The notes beneath the pieces were generated by a model, which worked only from the letters and a program-made list of their open reading frames with translations, did no database searches and was not told where the DNA came from. From Pedobacter nototheniae (GTDB lineage Bacteria > Bacteroidota > Bacteroidia > Sphingobacteriales > Sphingobacteriaceae), in NCBI RefSeq assembly GCF_004335085.1, contig NZ_RQRS01000023.1, positions 36,679 through 100,678 on the forward strand: 64,000 bases of DNA, written 5' to 3'. Shown here in pieces: positions 45,570 to 56,700 of this stretch (positions are counted from its first letter, which is position 1; every line of letters begins with the position of its first letter). Position numbers and translations under genes: made by a program.

Positions 45570-47018
45570 TTAAGCCTGCTTATTTTGAATTTTTTGCTTT
45601 CTTTTATTCACCACTAAATAACATAGGTATAAAAGGATTAACCAGCCTGGAATTAGCTCTACAGAGATTTTTAATCCTGTTATCCACATCATTACCAATA
45701 TGCCTACTAAAAATATAAGACAGATATAATTTGAAAGTGGATAAATAAAAGATGGGAATTTGGTTTTAATGCCAGCTGCTTGTTTTGCTTTTTTAAATTT
45801 TAAGTGTGTAATACTTATCATTAACCAGTTAATAATAAGAGAAGAAACCACTAAAGACATTAAAATTTCAAGTGCTTCTTTAGGAATCAGTTTGTTAATA
45901 ATAATGCATATGGCAGCAAATAATCCTGATACTAAAATTGCTTTAACAGGAACATGGCTTTTGTTTAATTTAGATAAAAAAGCAGGGGCATTACCTTGTT
46001 CTGCCAAGCCATAAAGCATGCGGCTATTGCTATATACGCAACTGTTGTAAACGGATAATGCAGCTGTTAAAACAATCAAATTAAGCACATTGGCAATTAT
46101 GCTGGTAAAATAAATGGTTTTGCCTGCAAGTGTAAATTGAAATCCTTTTAAGCTTTCAAAAACCATTACAAAGGGGCTACTATCTGTTGTGATGCTTTTC
46201 CATGGAGAAAGTGAAAACAAAATAACCAAGGCGCCAACATAAAAAATAAGGATTCTATAAATTACCTGGTTGGTAGCTTTAGGGATTGTTTTTTCTGGTT
46301 GTTCAGCTTCTGCAGCAGTAATTCCGATTAATTCTAAACCACCAAAAGAAAACATAATTAAGGCAATTGCGGCAAATAAACCCTGGTAATGCCCTTTTCC
46401 ATCGTCATTTAATAAGCCTTTGGCAAAAAAGCCACCATCATTCCAAAGGTTGGTAACCGAGGCATGTTCTCCGCCAGAGCCGCTTAATAATAAATAAACG
46501 CCAAAAATAATCATGGCAATAATTGCAACTACTTTAATTATGGAGAACCAAAATTCGGCTTCGCCATAAACTTTTACAGAGGTTAAGTTTAAAGCATTTA
46601 TGGCAACAAAAAAGAATAAACTTGATGTCCATAAAGGCACTTCGGGCCACCAGAAATGTACATAAATTCCAATTGCAGTTAATTCAGACATGCTTACCAA
46701 AATATAGAGTACCCAATAATTCCAGCCAGATGCAAAACCAGGAAAAGAACCCCAATATTTATATGCAAAATGACTAAAACTGCCCGAAACTGGTTCTTCT
46801 ACAACCATTTCGCCAAGCTGGCGCATAATAAAAAATGCAATAATGCCGGCAAGTGCGTAACCTAAAATTACAGATGGACCAGCAAGTACAGCCGCAGGGC
46901 CTATACCTAAAAATAAGCCAGTACCAATGGCACCACCAAGGGCAATTAATTGGATATGCCTGTTTTGTAAACCCCTTTGAAGCTTTTGCTTTTCAGGCTT
47001 TTCGTTTTCTTCCTTCAA
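45570..47018 (-). CDS. Amino acid permease (APC superfamily, AAT family)
   Basis: This 482-residue transporter has 12 predicted membrane helices. The helix-1 signature LQNRHIQLIALGGAIGTGLFLG and the helix-2/3 segment PSVILGYALAGIIAFFIMRQLGEM..PVSGSFSHFAYKYWG are typical of the AAT family (GABA, aromatic amino acid, D-serine/alanine permeases), with FSFGGLELIGITAAEAEQPEKTIP in helix 6. It would import an amino acid with protons; the substrate is not determinable here. Confidence 0.93.
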   Translation of the reverse strand: MKEENEKPEKQKLQRGLQNRHIQLIALGGAIGTGLFLGIGPAAVLAGPSVILGYALAGIIAFFIMRQLGEMVVEEPVSGSFSHFAYKYWGSFPGFASGWNYWVLYILVSMSELTAIGIYVHFWWPEVPLWTSSLFFFVAINALNLTSVKVYGEAEFWFSIIKVVAIIAMIIFGVYLLLSGSGGEHASVTNLWNDGGFFAKGLLNDDGKGHYQGLFAAIALIMFSFGGLELIGITAAEAEQPEKTIPKATNQVIYRILIFYVGALVILFSLSPWKSITTDSSPFVMVFESLKGFQFTLAGKTIYFTSIIANVLNLIVLTAALSVYNSCVYSNSRMLYGLAEQGNAPAFLSKLNKSHVPVKAILVSGLFAAICIIINKLIPKEALEILMSLVVSSLIINWLMISITHLKFKKAKQAAGIKTKFPSFIYPLSNYICLIFLVGILVMMWITGLKISVELIPGWLILLYLCYLVVNKRKQKIQNKQA

Positions 47019-47124
47019 TGTAGTATAAGTTGATCTGATTAAATTTCCAACAAAAGTGTAAACTTATATTCATTCCTGCCATTAAAAAGCAAAAAATATT
47101 CATTTAAGGTTATCATTTTGTTAA

Positions 47125-47161
47125 ATAAAAAACCCACCATAAATTTCTTTATGATGGGTGG
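47125..47161 (-). terminator. Terminator of the SusCD/peptidase operon
   Basis: ACCCACCATAAA and TTTATGATGGGT pair at 11 of 12 positions with a TTTC loop; TTTTTATTT follows on the minus strand. It lies after the last gene of the operon that begins at SusC. Confidence 0.8.
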
Positions 47162-47181
47162 AGCATTAATTATTAAAAATT

Positions 47182-48942
47182 TTACTTGGCGTATTTATAA
47201 GCTACGGTTTTATTATCTGCAGCAATACTAGCCACTAAATAAATCGTTCCATCGGGAGCTACCTGCATATCAAATTCGTTAACTTTTTCTTTAATTACCT
47301 TTCTTTCGGTATTCCAGTTGTTGGTTTCCTTATTAAAGGTTTTTACAGAAACTGAAGATGCATTTGCATAAGCGAAATACAGCACGCCATCACCATCAAC
47401 TAAAAGAACAAATTTATCCTTCTCGCCACCGCTTGATACTGGGCTACCAAGTTCTTGCCAGGTACCTGCTGATTTATTGAATTTCATTACATGGTTTAAC
47501 CTACCGGATGAAGGTGCAACCTGAAAGGCGAGGTAAGCTTCGCCATTTTTATCAATAGCAATGCTTACGGTTTGAAAACCCACCATCCCATCAGGAGCTG
47601 TAAAGGATGTTTGCCCAACAGCACTCCAAACGTTATTATCGTATTTATATAGTGATGGTTTATTTACACCGGTACTTCTATCCATTATGCCCACATAAAT
47701 TTTTCCATCCAAGCCTCTGATAATCTGATCGTAAAAAACAGTTATGCCACCTGGAGGGGTAATTGCATTCCATGATGAGCCATAATTGGTTACATATAAA
47801 CCTCTGGCAGGAACACCAGATGCATCTGTGCCGTTTTTAGCCATCGCTATTGTTGGAACATCGGTTGAAGATAGCGCAAGTGATAAATAATCAACTTTAA
47901 TAGGGGTAAAGCGACTGGTACCCACAACTGTCCATGCGGAGCCATTAAATTTTTGAACCGTTGCTTTTTGATCGCCGTTTAGGTAATCTTTATAAGCAAT
48001 ATATGGCACACCTTCGGTACTAAAAGCAATTCCAGGTACATCAGCTCTAAAATCAGAAACACCGGTTGCAGGGCCAACATTTGCCCAGCTTGAGCCAGAA
48101 TAACCAATTACCGCTATTTTTTTATTATCGGTAGGAATTGCGACACCGTCTTCATCTTTTCCGCTGCGCTGATAAATGAAATAAGGATAATTAGTAATTG
48201 GATTTACCGCTATTTTTATGCCTACAGCAGTAGTTAATCCAGTTAAATTGGCACTCATTAAACTCCATTGCCTTCCTAAAATTGATATTGAAACTGTATA
48301 ATTTAAGGGCGCTGGTAAGGATGATTCTGTAAAGGTATAAACCACTGTATTGGTAAAATCGTTAGGTGTTTTTTTACTCTCTTGAGTGGTTGTATTAACT
48401 TTTAGGATTGCGCCAGTAGAAGTTTCAAAACGGGCAACTAATGTGGTTAAATTAACAGTTTCTGGTAGGCTAACCTGCACAGCTAAACCTTTAATAATAC
48501 CAATATAATCAGTTGTTAATGTAGGGTTATCCTCTTTATAAAACCCGAAAGCTTTAAGTGAAACCTTTTTATCTACGCTTACGGTATAGCTTTTTATGCT
48601 TTTATCTTCTGCCTTAACATTATACTTTATTGGGTTTGTAAAGTTTTGTTCTGATATGCCACTTTCCTGTACTTGGTTTCCTACCATAACAATTGTACGT
48701 TCATTGTTAATGGTAAAGCTTGCTTTTAAGTCGGTTACATCTATATTTATGGGTAAGGAAACCACAATTTCATTGTTAGAAATTACGCCATTATATTCTT
48801 TATCTACACCAAGATCATCCTTTACAATAAATTTAAAGGCTACAATATCTTTACTGTAAGAAAGCGGATTCTTTTTGCAAGCTCCGAATATGCCCACCAT
48901 AAGGAGCAGGAATAGTGCTGTTTTAGTTTTAATATTTTTCAT
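47182..48942 (-). CDS. Lipoprotein with DUF5018-like and propeller-like repeats
   Basis: This 586-residue lipoprotein has lipobox IFGAC, Cys22, followed by KKN. Two tandem DUF5018-like beta domains (~30-225) carry the family pattern of SLPINIDVTDLKASFTI..QNFTNPIKYNV and VSLPETVNLTTLVARFETSTGA..NDFTNTVVYTF. The rest (~225-586) has about six repeats of the type YIAYKDY...ATVQKFNGSAWTVVG, predicted as a beta-propeller. It is probably surface-exposed and binds ligand. It is the last gene of the SusCD locus, seven bases after the M16 peptidase gene. Confidence 0.75.
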   Translation of the reverse strand: MKNIKTKTALFLLLMVGIFGACKKNPLSYSKDIVAFKFIVKDDLGVDKEYNGVISNNEIVVSLPINIDVTDLKASFTINNERTIVMVGNQVQESGISEQNFTNPIKYNVKAEDKSIKSYTVSVDKKVSLKAFGFYKEDNPTLTTDYIGIIKGLAVQVSLPETVNLTTLVARFETSTGAILKVNTTTQESKKTPNDFTNTVVYTFTESSLPAPLNYTVSISILGRQWSLMSANLTGLTTAVGIKIAVNPITNYPYFIYQRSGKDEDGVAIPTDNKKIAVIGYSGSSWANVGPATGVSDFRADVPGIAFSTEGVPYIAYKDYLNGDQKATVQKFNGSAWTVVGTSRFTPIKVDYLSLALSSTDVPTIAMAKNGTDASGVPARGLYVTNYGSSWNAITPPGGITVFYDQIIRGLDGKIYVGIMDRSTGVNKPSLYKYDNNVWSAVGQTSFTAPDGMVGFQTVSIAIDKNGEAYLAFQVAPSSGRLNHVMKFNKSAGTWQELGSPVSSGGEKDKFVLLVDGDGVLYFAYANASSVSVKTFNKETNNWNTERKVIKEKVNEFDMQVAPDGTIYLVASIAADNKTVAYKYAK

Positions 48943-48949
48943 CGGTTGC

Positions 48950-51769
48950 TTAATTAATTGGTTTAGATTTTTCGGGCATTAAAACTGCTTTTATTACAGG
49001 AGTTTCTACCAGGTATTTTTTTGCGTAGGCAGAAACCATTGCTGGCGTAATTTTATTAATCATGCTTTCGTAATCATTGAAATAGCTAAAATCTTTAAAG
49101 CCGAAATAAAATTGATTTCTTAGTGATGAACTCCAAAAAAGGTTTTTATCTGCCTGTTTTTTATAGCCATCTATTTGTTGTACTTTAATGTTATTTAAAT
49201 CGCTAATGAAGTAGTTAGGGTCATTGGCAACTTTATTAACCTCAATTTGTGCTTGTTTAATTAAAAAATCTGCTGATTCTGGCGCACAGCCGAAAGTAAT
49301 TCTTGAACGAATTAGTGGAGCAGGAATGCTTGTTGATGAAATAGAAACACCAACGCCATAAACACCAGAATTTTCTTCGCGAAGGTTTAAACGTAGTTTT
49401 ACTTTTAATACTTCCTGTAAAAGTGTTTGTACTAAAATTTCAGGGTAATCGTAGTTCACCTTATTGCTTTGGTAAAATAAGTTTACGGTACTTTTTGGAG
49501 CTGCACCTGCATAAACCAAAACATCTTTGGCTGTATCTGTCGCAATAGGGCCTTTGTATTCAAACTTATTGTTGTAATCGCCTGTTGGTAATCCGCCAAG
49601 ATATTGCTCTACCAATGGTTTAATGCTATCGGGATTAAAGCCACCCACAATTACAAACTGAAAATCTTTTGCAGAACCGAATCGACTTTTAAAAATAGGG
49701 ATGATTTCATTAAAATTAACTTCCTTGTTTATGCGTTCAGGCGAAACATCTGAAGTATAATCGTCATCACCTTTTAATAACTCGGCCAAAGCTTTATTGT
49801 AAGCATAACTAGGTGATTGTTTATTGTTTTCTAAAGTTTCTATACTTTTTCTTTTGCTTTGCTCAAAAGTTACCGGATCTGCATTGGGGAAATTCCATTT
49901 TAAATAAAGCAATTGAAACATGGTTTTAGCATCTTTCCAATCGGCACTGCCTACAACACCTTCTCGGGTAGTAGATAATACTAAAGTTGCAGATGCTGAA
50001 TTGCCTGCCAGGTATTGGGTTAGTGCCCGGCGACTAAATTCTCCGGCACCGCTTAATCCTGTTACTGGTTTAACAAATTGTGCTGTTACAAACTGAGTAG
50101 AATCTAAAGCATAAATTCCTCCACGTCTGAAACCTGAAAGGGAGATATAATTTTTTTTCTCTGTAGTTGGTTTAAGGTAAACAGTTGTTCCGTTTGATAA
50201 TGTCCATTTGGTTACACCAACGGCTGCAATATTTTCTTCTTTAACTACTTTTCCAGCTGTGGGTTCTTTTGCTAATAATTTAGCAGGCACGGTAAGGCTA
50301 TCCGTCCACGGGGCAATTTTTGCTGAAACAGCCTTTGCAAACATAGCTTTTAGGCTAGCTACTGAGGGTAAATTTTTAGCATCTTTTTCTGGTGCGGTTA
50401 ATAGTACAACGGTATTGCCCGGTTTATTTACCGATTTAAAGAAATTTAGGAGAGATGTAGAGTCGATTTCTGTGGCATATTTTAAGGCTAATTTATTGCG
50501 TTCTGCTCTTGATAACATGGTACTTCCGTTGTAAAAAAGATCATGAATATCATTTGTATAAGCTTCGGGCTGTGTTTTATCTTCAGCTGAGGCTGCACGC
50601 TTGATGATTGAAATATATTCTGCCTTAAATTTATTTACTTCATCGCTGGTAAAGCCATAACGGGCAATGCGTTGCGCTTCTTTTAAATATTGGGCTATAC
50701 CTTCGTTAATTTGATCGTGAAATAATGAAACACTTCCTGCTACAATACCATTTTTTAATACAATATTGCTTACAGAAATTCCACCATCATTATATGTATT
50801 TTGAAGTTGTGCAATTCTGCTGAAGCGGTTTTTGGCAAGTGCATTAAAAAATGATTTGGTTAATTGTGTTTTGTAATCTTGTTCTGTTTTAATGGCACCA
50901 AAAGATTTAATTTTATTGAACATGCTCAAATCAATGGATCGGGCTTCTTTATCTGTAATGATGGAGAAAAGGGTATCGCGATGCGCTGGTAACTCATAAT
51001 AAACCCGTGGAGCCTTGCTTTTACTTTGGTATTGAGTAAACTCTGCCTTAATGTATTGTTCTACTTTTTTAGGGTCAATATCCGTTACTACAGCAATAGA
51101 CATTAAATCTGGACGGTACCATTTTTCATAAAAATCGACAATACGCTGGCGTTTAAAGGTTTTTAAAATATCTACTTTGCCAATTGGTAAACGTTCTGCA
51201 TATCTCGATTTGTTAAATAAAACAGGTAAATACTGTTCTCTTAATCTATTTTCTGCACCTTGCTTACTTCTCCATTCTTCGATAACTACACCGCGTTCTT
51301 TGTCAATTTCATGGCTATCAAAAGTTACTCCAAAAGCCCAATCACCCATTATATCAATAGATTTTTCAAGGTTTTTTTCGTCTTTGGTATTGATACTGAT
51401 CTTATAAACGGTTTCATCAAAACTGGTATGAGCATTTAAGTCAGCACCAAATTTTACACCCTTAGATTCAAGAAACTCAATTACATCATTTTTAGAATAA
51501 TGTTTGGTTCCATTGAATGCCATGTGCTCAATAAAATGCGCCAACCCAAGTTGATCGGGATCTTCCTGAAGTGAGCCTGCGTTTACAAATAGCCTTAAAA
51601 CAGAATTTCCTTTTGCCTTGTCGCTTTTATAAATGTAGTAGGTAAAGCCATTTTTAAGCTTTCCTGTAAGTAGGTTAGGATCTTGTATTAATTGTTGGGC
51701 AAATGTATTAATGGCTGTTAATGATGCGCAAAGGGCTAATAACAGTGTAAATTTTATATTCTTCTTCAT
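48950..51769 (-). CDS. M16-family zinc metallopeptidase (two insulinase modules)
   Basis: This 939-residue peptidase has a signal peptide ending TFAQ. The N-terminal module carries the inverted zinc motif H77-F-I-E80-H81 and the downstream Glu in ERGVVIEEWRS; the C-terminal module (from ~530) lacks a zinc motif, as usual. M16 peptidases degrade peptides small enough to enter their clamshell chamber, here in the periplasm. Its position between SusD-locus lipoproteins (gaps of seven bases on each side) points to a locus that imports and cuts peptides. Confidence 0.93.
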   Translation of the reverse strand: MKKNIKFTLLLALCASLTAINTFAQQLIQDPNLLTGKLKNGFTYYIYKSDKAKGNSVLRLFVNAGSLQEDPDQLGLAHFIEHMAFNGTKHYSKNDVIEFLESKGVKFGADLNAHTSFDETVYKISINTKDEKNLEKSIDIMGDWAFGVTFDSHEIDKERGVVIEEWRSKQGAENRLREQYLPVLFNKSRYAERLPIGKVDILKTFKRQRIVDFYEKWYRPDLMSIAVVTDIDPKKVEQYIKAEFTQYQSKSKAPRVYYELPAHRDTLFSIITDKEARSIDLSMFNKIKSFGAIKTEQDYKTQLTKSFFNALAKNRFSRIAQLQNTYNDGGISVSNIVLKNGIVAGSVSLFHDQINEGIAQYLKEAQRIARYGFTSDEVNKFKAEYISIIKRAASAEDKTQPEAYTNDIHDLFYNGSTMLSRAERNKLALKYATEIDSTSLLNFFKSVNKPGNTVVLLTAPEKDAKNLPSVASLKAMFAKAVSAKIAPWTDSLTVPAKLLAKEPTAGKVVKEENIAAVGVTKWTLSNGTTVYLKPTTEKKNYISLSGFRRGGIYALDSTQFVTAQFVKPVTGLSGAGEFSRRALTQYLAGNSASATLVLSTTREGVVGSADWKDAKTMFQLLYLKWNFPNADPVTFEQSKRKSIETLENNKQSPSYAYNKALAELLKGDDDYTSDVSPERINKEVNFNEIIPIFKSRFGSAKDFQFVIVGGFNPDSIKPLVEQYLGGLPTGDYNNKFEYKGPIATDTAKDVLVYAGAAPKSTVNLFYQSNKVNYDYPEILVQTLLQEVLKVKLRLNLREENSGVYGVGVSISSTSIPAPLIRSRITFGCAPESADFLIKQAQIEVNKVANDPNYFISDLNNIKVQQIDGYKKQADKNLFWSSSLRNQFYFGFKDFSYFNDYESMINKITPAMVSAYAKKYLVETPVIKAVLMPEKSKPIN

Positions 51770-51776
51770 CTATTCT

Positions 51777-52241
51777 TTATTTTTTAGTAATCACCAGTTT
51801 TTTCTGTAATTGATCTGGACCTGGAAGCCCCAATGTGTAATTTTTGCTATTACTGATTAATGAAATGGTGATGGTATTATCTTTTGTAGCATCTAACGCC
51901 GCTTCTTTCCAGGCAATTTTTATGGGGCGTTCAAATATTCCTTGTGGAAAGGTTAGGGTGGTTCCCTTGGTTATTAATTCAAAATCCCGCCCTTCTTTTA
52001 AGCCGTCGCCAATAGTTACCTGGTATTGTACATTTATGGGGTCAAACTGTAATTCGGCACTTAAATAAACATTGTAGTTTACCGTATCCTTACGGTTGGA
52101 AAGTACTTCAACTGCACTTTTATTATCAACCATAATGTGAAAAAATGGATTATTATAAGGTGTAGTTTCTTTTTTGCAGGCAGTTATCATGATTGCAAAG
52201 CCTAAGCCCAGCGCCATTAAACCAATTATTTTATTTTTCAT
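51777..52241 (-). CDS. SusE-position lipoprotein, beta-sandwich
   Basis: This 154-residue lipoprotein has lipobox MITAC, Cys22, then KKE. The mature part is beta-rich with DTVNYNVYLSAELQFDPINVQYQV, GRDFELITKGTTLTFPQG and DNTITISLIS, a pattern like Calx-beta or DUF4843-type domains found in SusD-adjacent proteins. It lies 10 bases after susD and seven before the M16 gene. Its role is probably in binding the substrate of the locus at the cell surface. Confidence 0.7.
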   Translation of the reverse strand: MKNKIIGLMALGLGFAIMITACKKETTPYNNPFFHIMVDNKSAVEVLSNRKDTVNYNVYLSAELQFDPINVQYQVTIGDGLKEGRDFELITKGTTLTFPQGIFERPIKIAWKEAALDATKDNTITISLISNSKNYTLGLPGPDQLQKKLVITKK

Positions 52242-52251
52242 CTTCTTAATT

Positions 52252-53703
52252 CTAATATCCCGGGTTTTGAATCATTGCTTTATTTGCCTCAACCTCTTTA
52301 GATGGAATTGGCAGTACAAACTTGTTGTTTGGGTAATTTAGACTACAGGTTGTAGCATTGCAATCTGTACCGCGTTGAAGGTTTTCTTTTCGCCTTGCGA
52401 GATCAAAAAAGCGGTGACCTTCAAAGCAAAGTTCACGGTTTCTTTCGTTTGCAATTTGCTTGTATAAATCATCATTAGAAACGTAATTTATGGTGATGGT
52501 TCTACTTGGATGCGCACGTTGAGAAATAATACGAATATCTTCTGCTGCTTGTGCATATTGTTGCAAATTCCACTTGGCTTCGGCACGGTTTAAATAAATT
52601 TCTGATAAGCGAATTACCTGAACAAGCTGCGGTGTAAGCGTAGTTACACTGCCATCGCCATACTTTCTGGTAAGGGGTTTGCCTGCGTTATCGCCAGCAG
52701 TGGGCGTATAAAACATGGTGGTTAATCTAATATCATCACTATCAAAAAGAGTTCTAACTTTTACCGAAGAAGAATATTGAGCAGAAGTTGCATCAGAATA
52801 GATTGAAAACATGCTCGATGCTGAAACATTGAAGCCATTATTTGTTAATTGAAAAATCCCTTCGGTTTTTGAGCCAACATTATTGCTAAAATACGTGTTG
52901 AAGAAGGCTTTATAACTGTTTCCATCCACAAGTTTGTAAGCCGCATCGTTAATTACACGGTCTGAGTAGCTAATGCATTGTGCCCAATCGCCTTTGTATA
53001 AATATACTCTTGATAATAAAGCTAATGCAGCCTGATAAGTTATGCCCGTTTGCGTATTGTGGTTTGCATATTGCTGCAAAAATGGAATGGCATCCGTTAA
53101 ATCTTGGATAATTTGGGTATATGTTTCCTTTACTGTTTTTCTGGCGATAAGTTCTCCTGGCGCAGGTGTTTTAGTTAGCACAGGAATGCCTAAATGTGAA
53201 GCATCTCCTGTAAAATTATAGGGTTGCGCATAAACTCTGGTTAAATCAAAATGACCAATTGCTCTTATAACCAAAGCTTGACCATAAATAGAATCCAGCG
53301 TTTTAGTTTGTTCTGGAAACTTTGTTTTAAGCGTAGGTATTGCTACTAAAATATTATTGGCGCTATTAATGGTTTCGTAAATGTTTAACCAAATTGTACC
53401 AACAGCAAAAGCATCATCAGTTGATGTACTTTGAAAATTGTATTGCTGTAGCATGGCAGATGCTCTGCTACCACTAATTAAATTATCGGAGGCGGCATCA
53501 CCATACATTCCGAAATTATTTTTGTAATAGGTGAGCATTAAATTATAAGAACCCAGCGTGGCCATTTTTGCGCCATCTACGGTTTCAAAAAGGGTTTCTT
53601 TACCGATTTTCCCAATGGGTTGCTTTTCGAGGAATTTTTTGCAGGAAACTAATGTGCTGCAAAGTATAACCAGTAATGCTATTGTATAGATAATTTTTTT
53701 CAT
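52252..53703 (-). CDS. SusD/RagB family nutrient-binding lipoprotein
   Basis: This 483-residue lipoprotein has lipobox LVSC, Cys21, then KKFLEKQPIGKI. SusD marks are AKMATLGSYNLML, TIWLNIYETINSANNIL, GQALVIRAIGHFDLTRVY, ALALLSRVYLYKGDWAQCISYSDRVI, and the C-terminal EIYLNRAEAKWNL, NERNRELCFEGHRFFDLAR, IPSKEVEANKAMIQNPGY. It forms the lid of the SusC transporter and binds substrate outside the cell. The gene follows susC by 12 bases. Confidence 0.96.
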   Translation of the reverse strand: MKKIIYTIALLVILCSTLVSCKKFLEKQPIGKIGKETLFETVDGAKMATLGSYNLMLTYYKNNFGMYGDAASDNLISGSRASAMLQQYNFQSTSTDDAFAVGTIWLNIYETINSANNILVAIPTLKTKFPEQTKTLDSIYGQALVIRAIGHFDLTRVYAQPYNFTGDASHLGIPVLTKTPAPGELIARKTVKETYTQIIQDLTDAIPFLQQYANHNTQTGITYQAALALLSRVYLYKGDWAQCISYSDRVINDAAYKLVDGNSYKAFFNTYFSNNVGSKTEGIFQLTNNGFNVSASSMFSIYSDATSAQYSSSVKVRTLFDSDDIRLTTMFYTPTAGDNAGKPLTRKYGDGSVTTLTPQLVQVIRLSEIYLNRAEAKWNLQQYAQAAEDIRIISQRAHPSRTITINYVSNDDLYKQIANERNRELCFEGHRFFDLARRKENLQRGTDCNATTCSLNYPNNKFVLPIPSKEVEANKAMIQNPGY

Positions 53704-53715
53704 CTCAATTATAAA

Positions 53716-56700
53716 TTATAAGCCAACATTTAAACCAAATGAAAGAACAAGTGGTCGTGGATAAGGATTAAATGAGTTTTTGTAATCGTTACGGTCTGAA
53801 GAACTGCTATAAGGTGTCCAAAAACCTACGTTATCTGCTTGGAAATAAACACTTGCACGTTGTAAATTAATTTTCTTAACCAAAGTATTTGAGAAGGCAT
53901 AATTTACGCTCACGTTTTGTAAACGTAAACTGGTTTTTTTATGCAAAAAGCGTGTAGAGTTTCGTGCGTTGTTTTCATTTGCATTTAAAACTGATTTGGG
54001 AATATTGGCTAAATCTCCCGGTTCTCTCCAACGATCTAATAGATTGGCAGATTGATTGTTGTCAAATAAATTACGGCCATCCGATTCAGAATCTCTTTGC
54101 AAATCACTAAAAGCATAACCCCCAACATTATAAATCATAAGGGCAGAAAGAGAGAAGTTTTTATATTGGATGGTATTAGTCATTCCGCCAAAAACATCGG
54201 GTGTAGATGAACCAACGGCAACACGGTTATTTAAATCAAATTCTCTGGTAATATTACCTTTAGCATCATACCAAAGCGGATTACCATCACGAGGATCAAC
54301 ACCTGCCCACCTAACCAGGTAAAATGTATTGGCATCTTCTCCAACTCGTCTGATAACTTTATCTAAAATTTTATCGTTGCCATTGTACAATTTTAAAATC
54401 TTGTTTCTGTTGTGTGCGATGTTAAATTTAGTTCTCCACTCAAAATTCTTTCTAATAATATTTTGCGTGTTTAAGGTTAACTCAATTCCACTGTTTTTAA
54501 CTGAACCAATATTTTGTAAAATCCTGGTAAAGCCTGTAGTACGGGTAACATCAACAGCATCCAGCATGCCTTTTGTAATGTTTTGATAAAACTCTACTTC
54601 CATGGATATTCTTTTAAATAAACCAAGGCTAAGTCCTCCATTTACAATGTAAGTAGTTTCCCAAGATAGGAGAGGGTTTTCTCCAGAACTCATTACAGCA
54701 CCTTGCAAACCATTATATTGGTCGCTTGTTAAAAAATCATAAATCCCTTTTGATTTGTAGGCACCAATTCGGGAGTTTCCATTTGTACCATAACTTAATT
54801 TAAGCTTGGCGAAATCAATCTGCTTAATGTTCCAAAATTTCTCGTTGCTGATTGTCCATGAACCACCGATTGAATTAAATGTTGCCCATTTTACGTCAGA
54901 TCCAAAATCAGAACTTGCATCTCTTCTAAAACTTCCTAATAAGCTGTATTTGCTCGATAAAGTATATCTAAGCTGTCCATAATAAGAAATACCAGTTTTT
55001 TCATCACCTGAGTAAGTATATTTAATTACTTTGGCAAGGTTTACATCTCTAATGTCATCAGAAACAAATCCTGAACCATTGCTACCGTAAGTATCCCGAT
55101 CTTCACTTTTAGCTTCCGCACCTAGCAACGCTGAAAACTCATGCTTACCAATTGTTTTATCATAATTAAGACGTTGTTGAGAGTTCCAGTTAAAATTTTT
55201 AGTATTCCCTTTCAACGCGTAACCAACACCTCTATCGCTATAAGCAAACATAGAACTGTAAATGTTTTCTTTAATTTTAGTGTAGTCAATACCGTTGGTA
55301 GTGGTAAAAGTAAGTGATGGTAAAATCTTAATCTGACCACCAATATTCCCTTCAATAGCAGTTGCTTTTTGTCTGTTGTCATTATATTCAGCATCAGCCA
55401 GTTTATTATAAAACTTTAAAACATAACTTCCATCAGGGTTAAACGGACTATCTATCGGCCTGTTAATGTAATAGCTATTACCAGGATTAAAAATATTGTT
55501 AATGTTATATGAAGCACCTAAGCGGAAAAACATATTGATCGATTTATTAATTTTTTGATCTATATTAATTCTGCTCGAAAACCTTTGCGTTTGGTTTTTA
55601 ATCATGATTGGTTTTTCATTATAATATGCTCCTGATATATAATAACGGGTTTTTTCTGTTCCACCAGAAAAAGAAACATCATGTTGGGTGGTTACTCCGG
55701 TTCTAAAAAATACATCATACCAATCGGTACTCGTATTTCCAAAATCAGGCATTTTACTTTGGTCTAATGAGGTATTATTGCGATAAGATTCCGTAAACAA
55801 CTCTCTGTATTCGGCGCCATTTAAAACATGAAATTTGTTATTGGTAATTAGGTTAATTCCTGTTCTGAAACTATAATTAATAGAATTTTGATTGGCAGCA
55901 CCTTTTTTTGTGGTAATTAAAATTACACCATTTGAGCCATCAGCACCATAAATAGAAGTTGCCGTAGCATCTTTTAAAACCACAACAGATTCTATATCAT
56001 TTGGGTTTAAATAGGTTAGCGGACTAATACTGGTATTTGTACCCAAAATTTGGTTGGTTTCGTTACCTGTTTTAATGGGGATACCATCCAAAACCCAAAG
56101 TGGCTCGTTTGATGCACCAAAAGAAGCTTCTCCACGAATTCTGGTTTGATATCTTGGTCTTGCACTGCTGGCAGTTCCATCTTGTACTTCGTTTTGTAAA
56201 CCAACAACAAGCCCTTCTACAAGCTGGTCGATTCTATTGCTAGGTTTACGTTCCAAATCTTTGCTTGTTACCACAGCGGCACTTCCAATTTGGTTTTCCT
56301 TTTTTTCAGAAGTACCGTAAGCAGTTACAATTACTTCTTGCAAATCACTCGCCGTTTGCAGCAATACAACATTAATAATTTTATTGCCGTTTACAGGTAC
56401 CTCTTTGGTTCCATAACCAAGCATAGAAAATACAAGGGTAGCATTAGCAGGTGCCTGAATGGTAAACGAGCCATTATTATCTGTAGAAGCCACCTTGTTG
56501 GAGCCTTTAACCATAACAATTACCCCGGGCATGGTTAAATCTGGTTGGCCAGGAGCTTCCTTTGATTTAACAGTTCCCTTTATGGTAATATCATCTTGTT
56601 GGTGCTTTCCATTAGGTTTTAATTCGCTGATAATTACTGTTTTATCAATAATGCGATAGTTTAAAGCCTTGCCATTGGTAAGCTGTTGCAATGCTAGAGT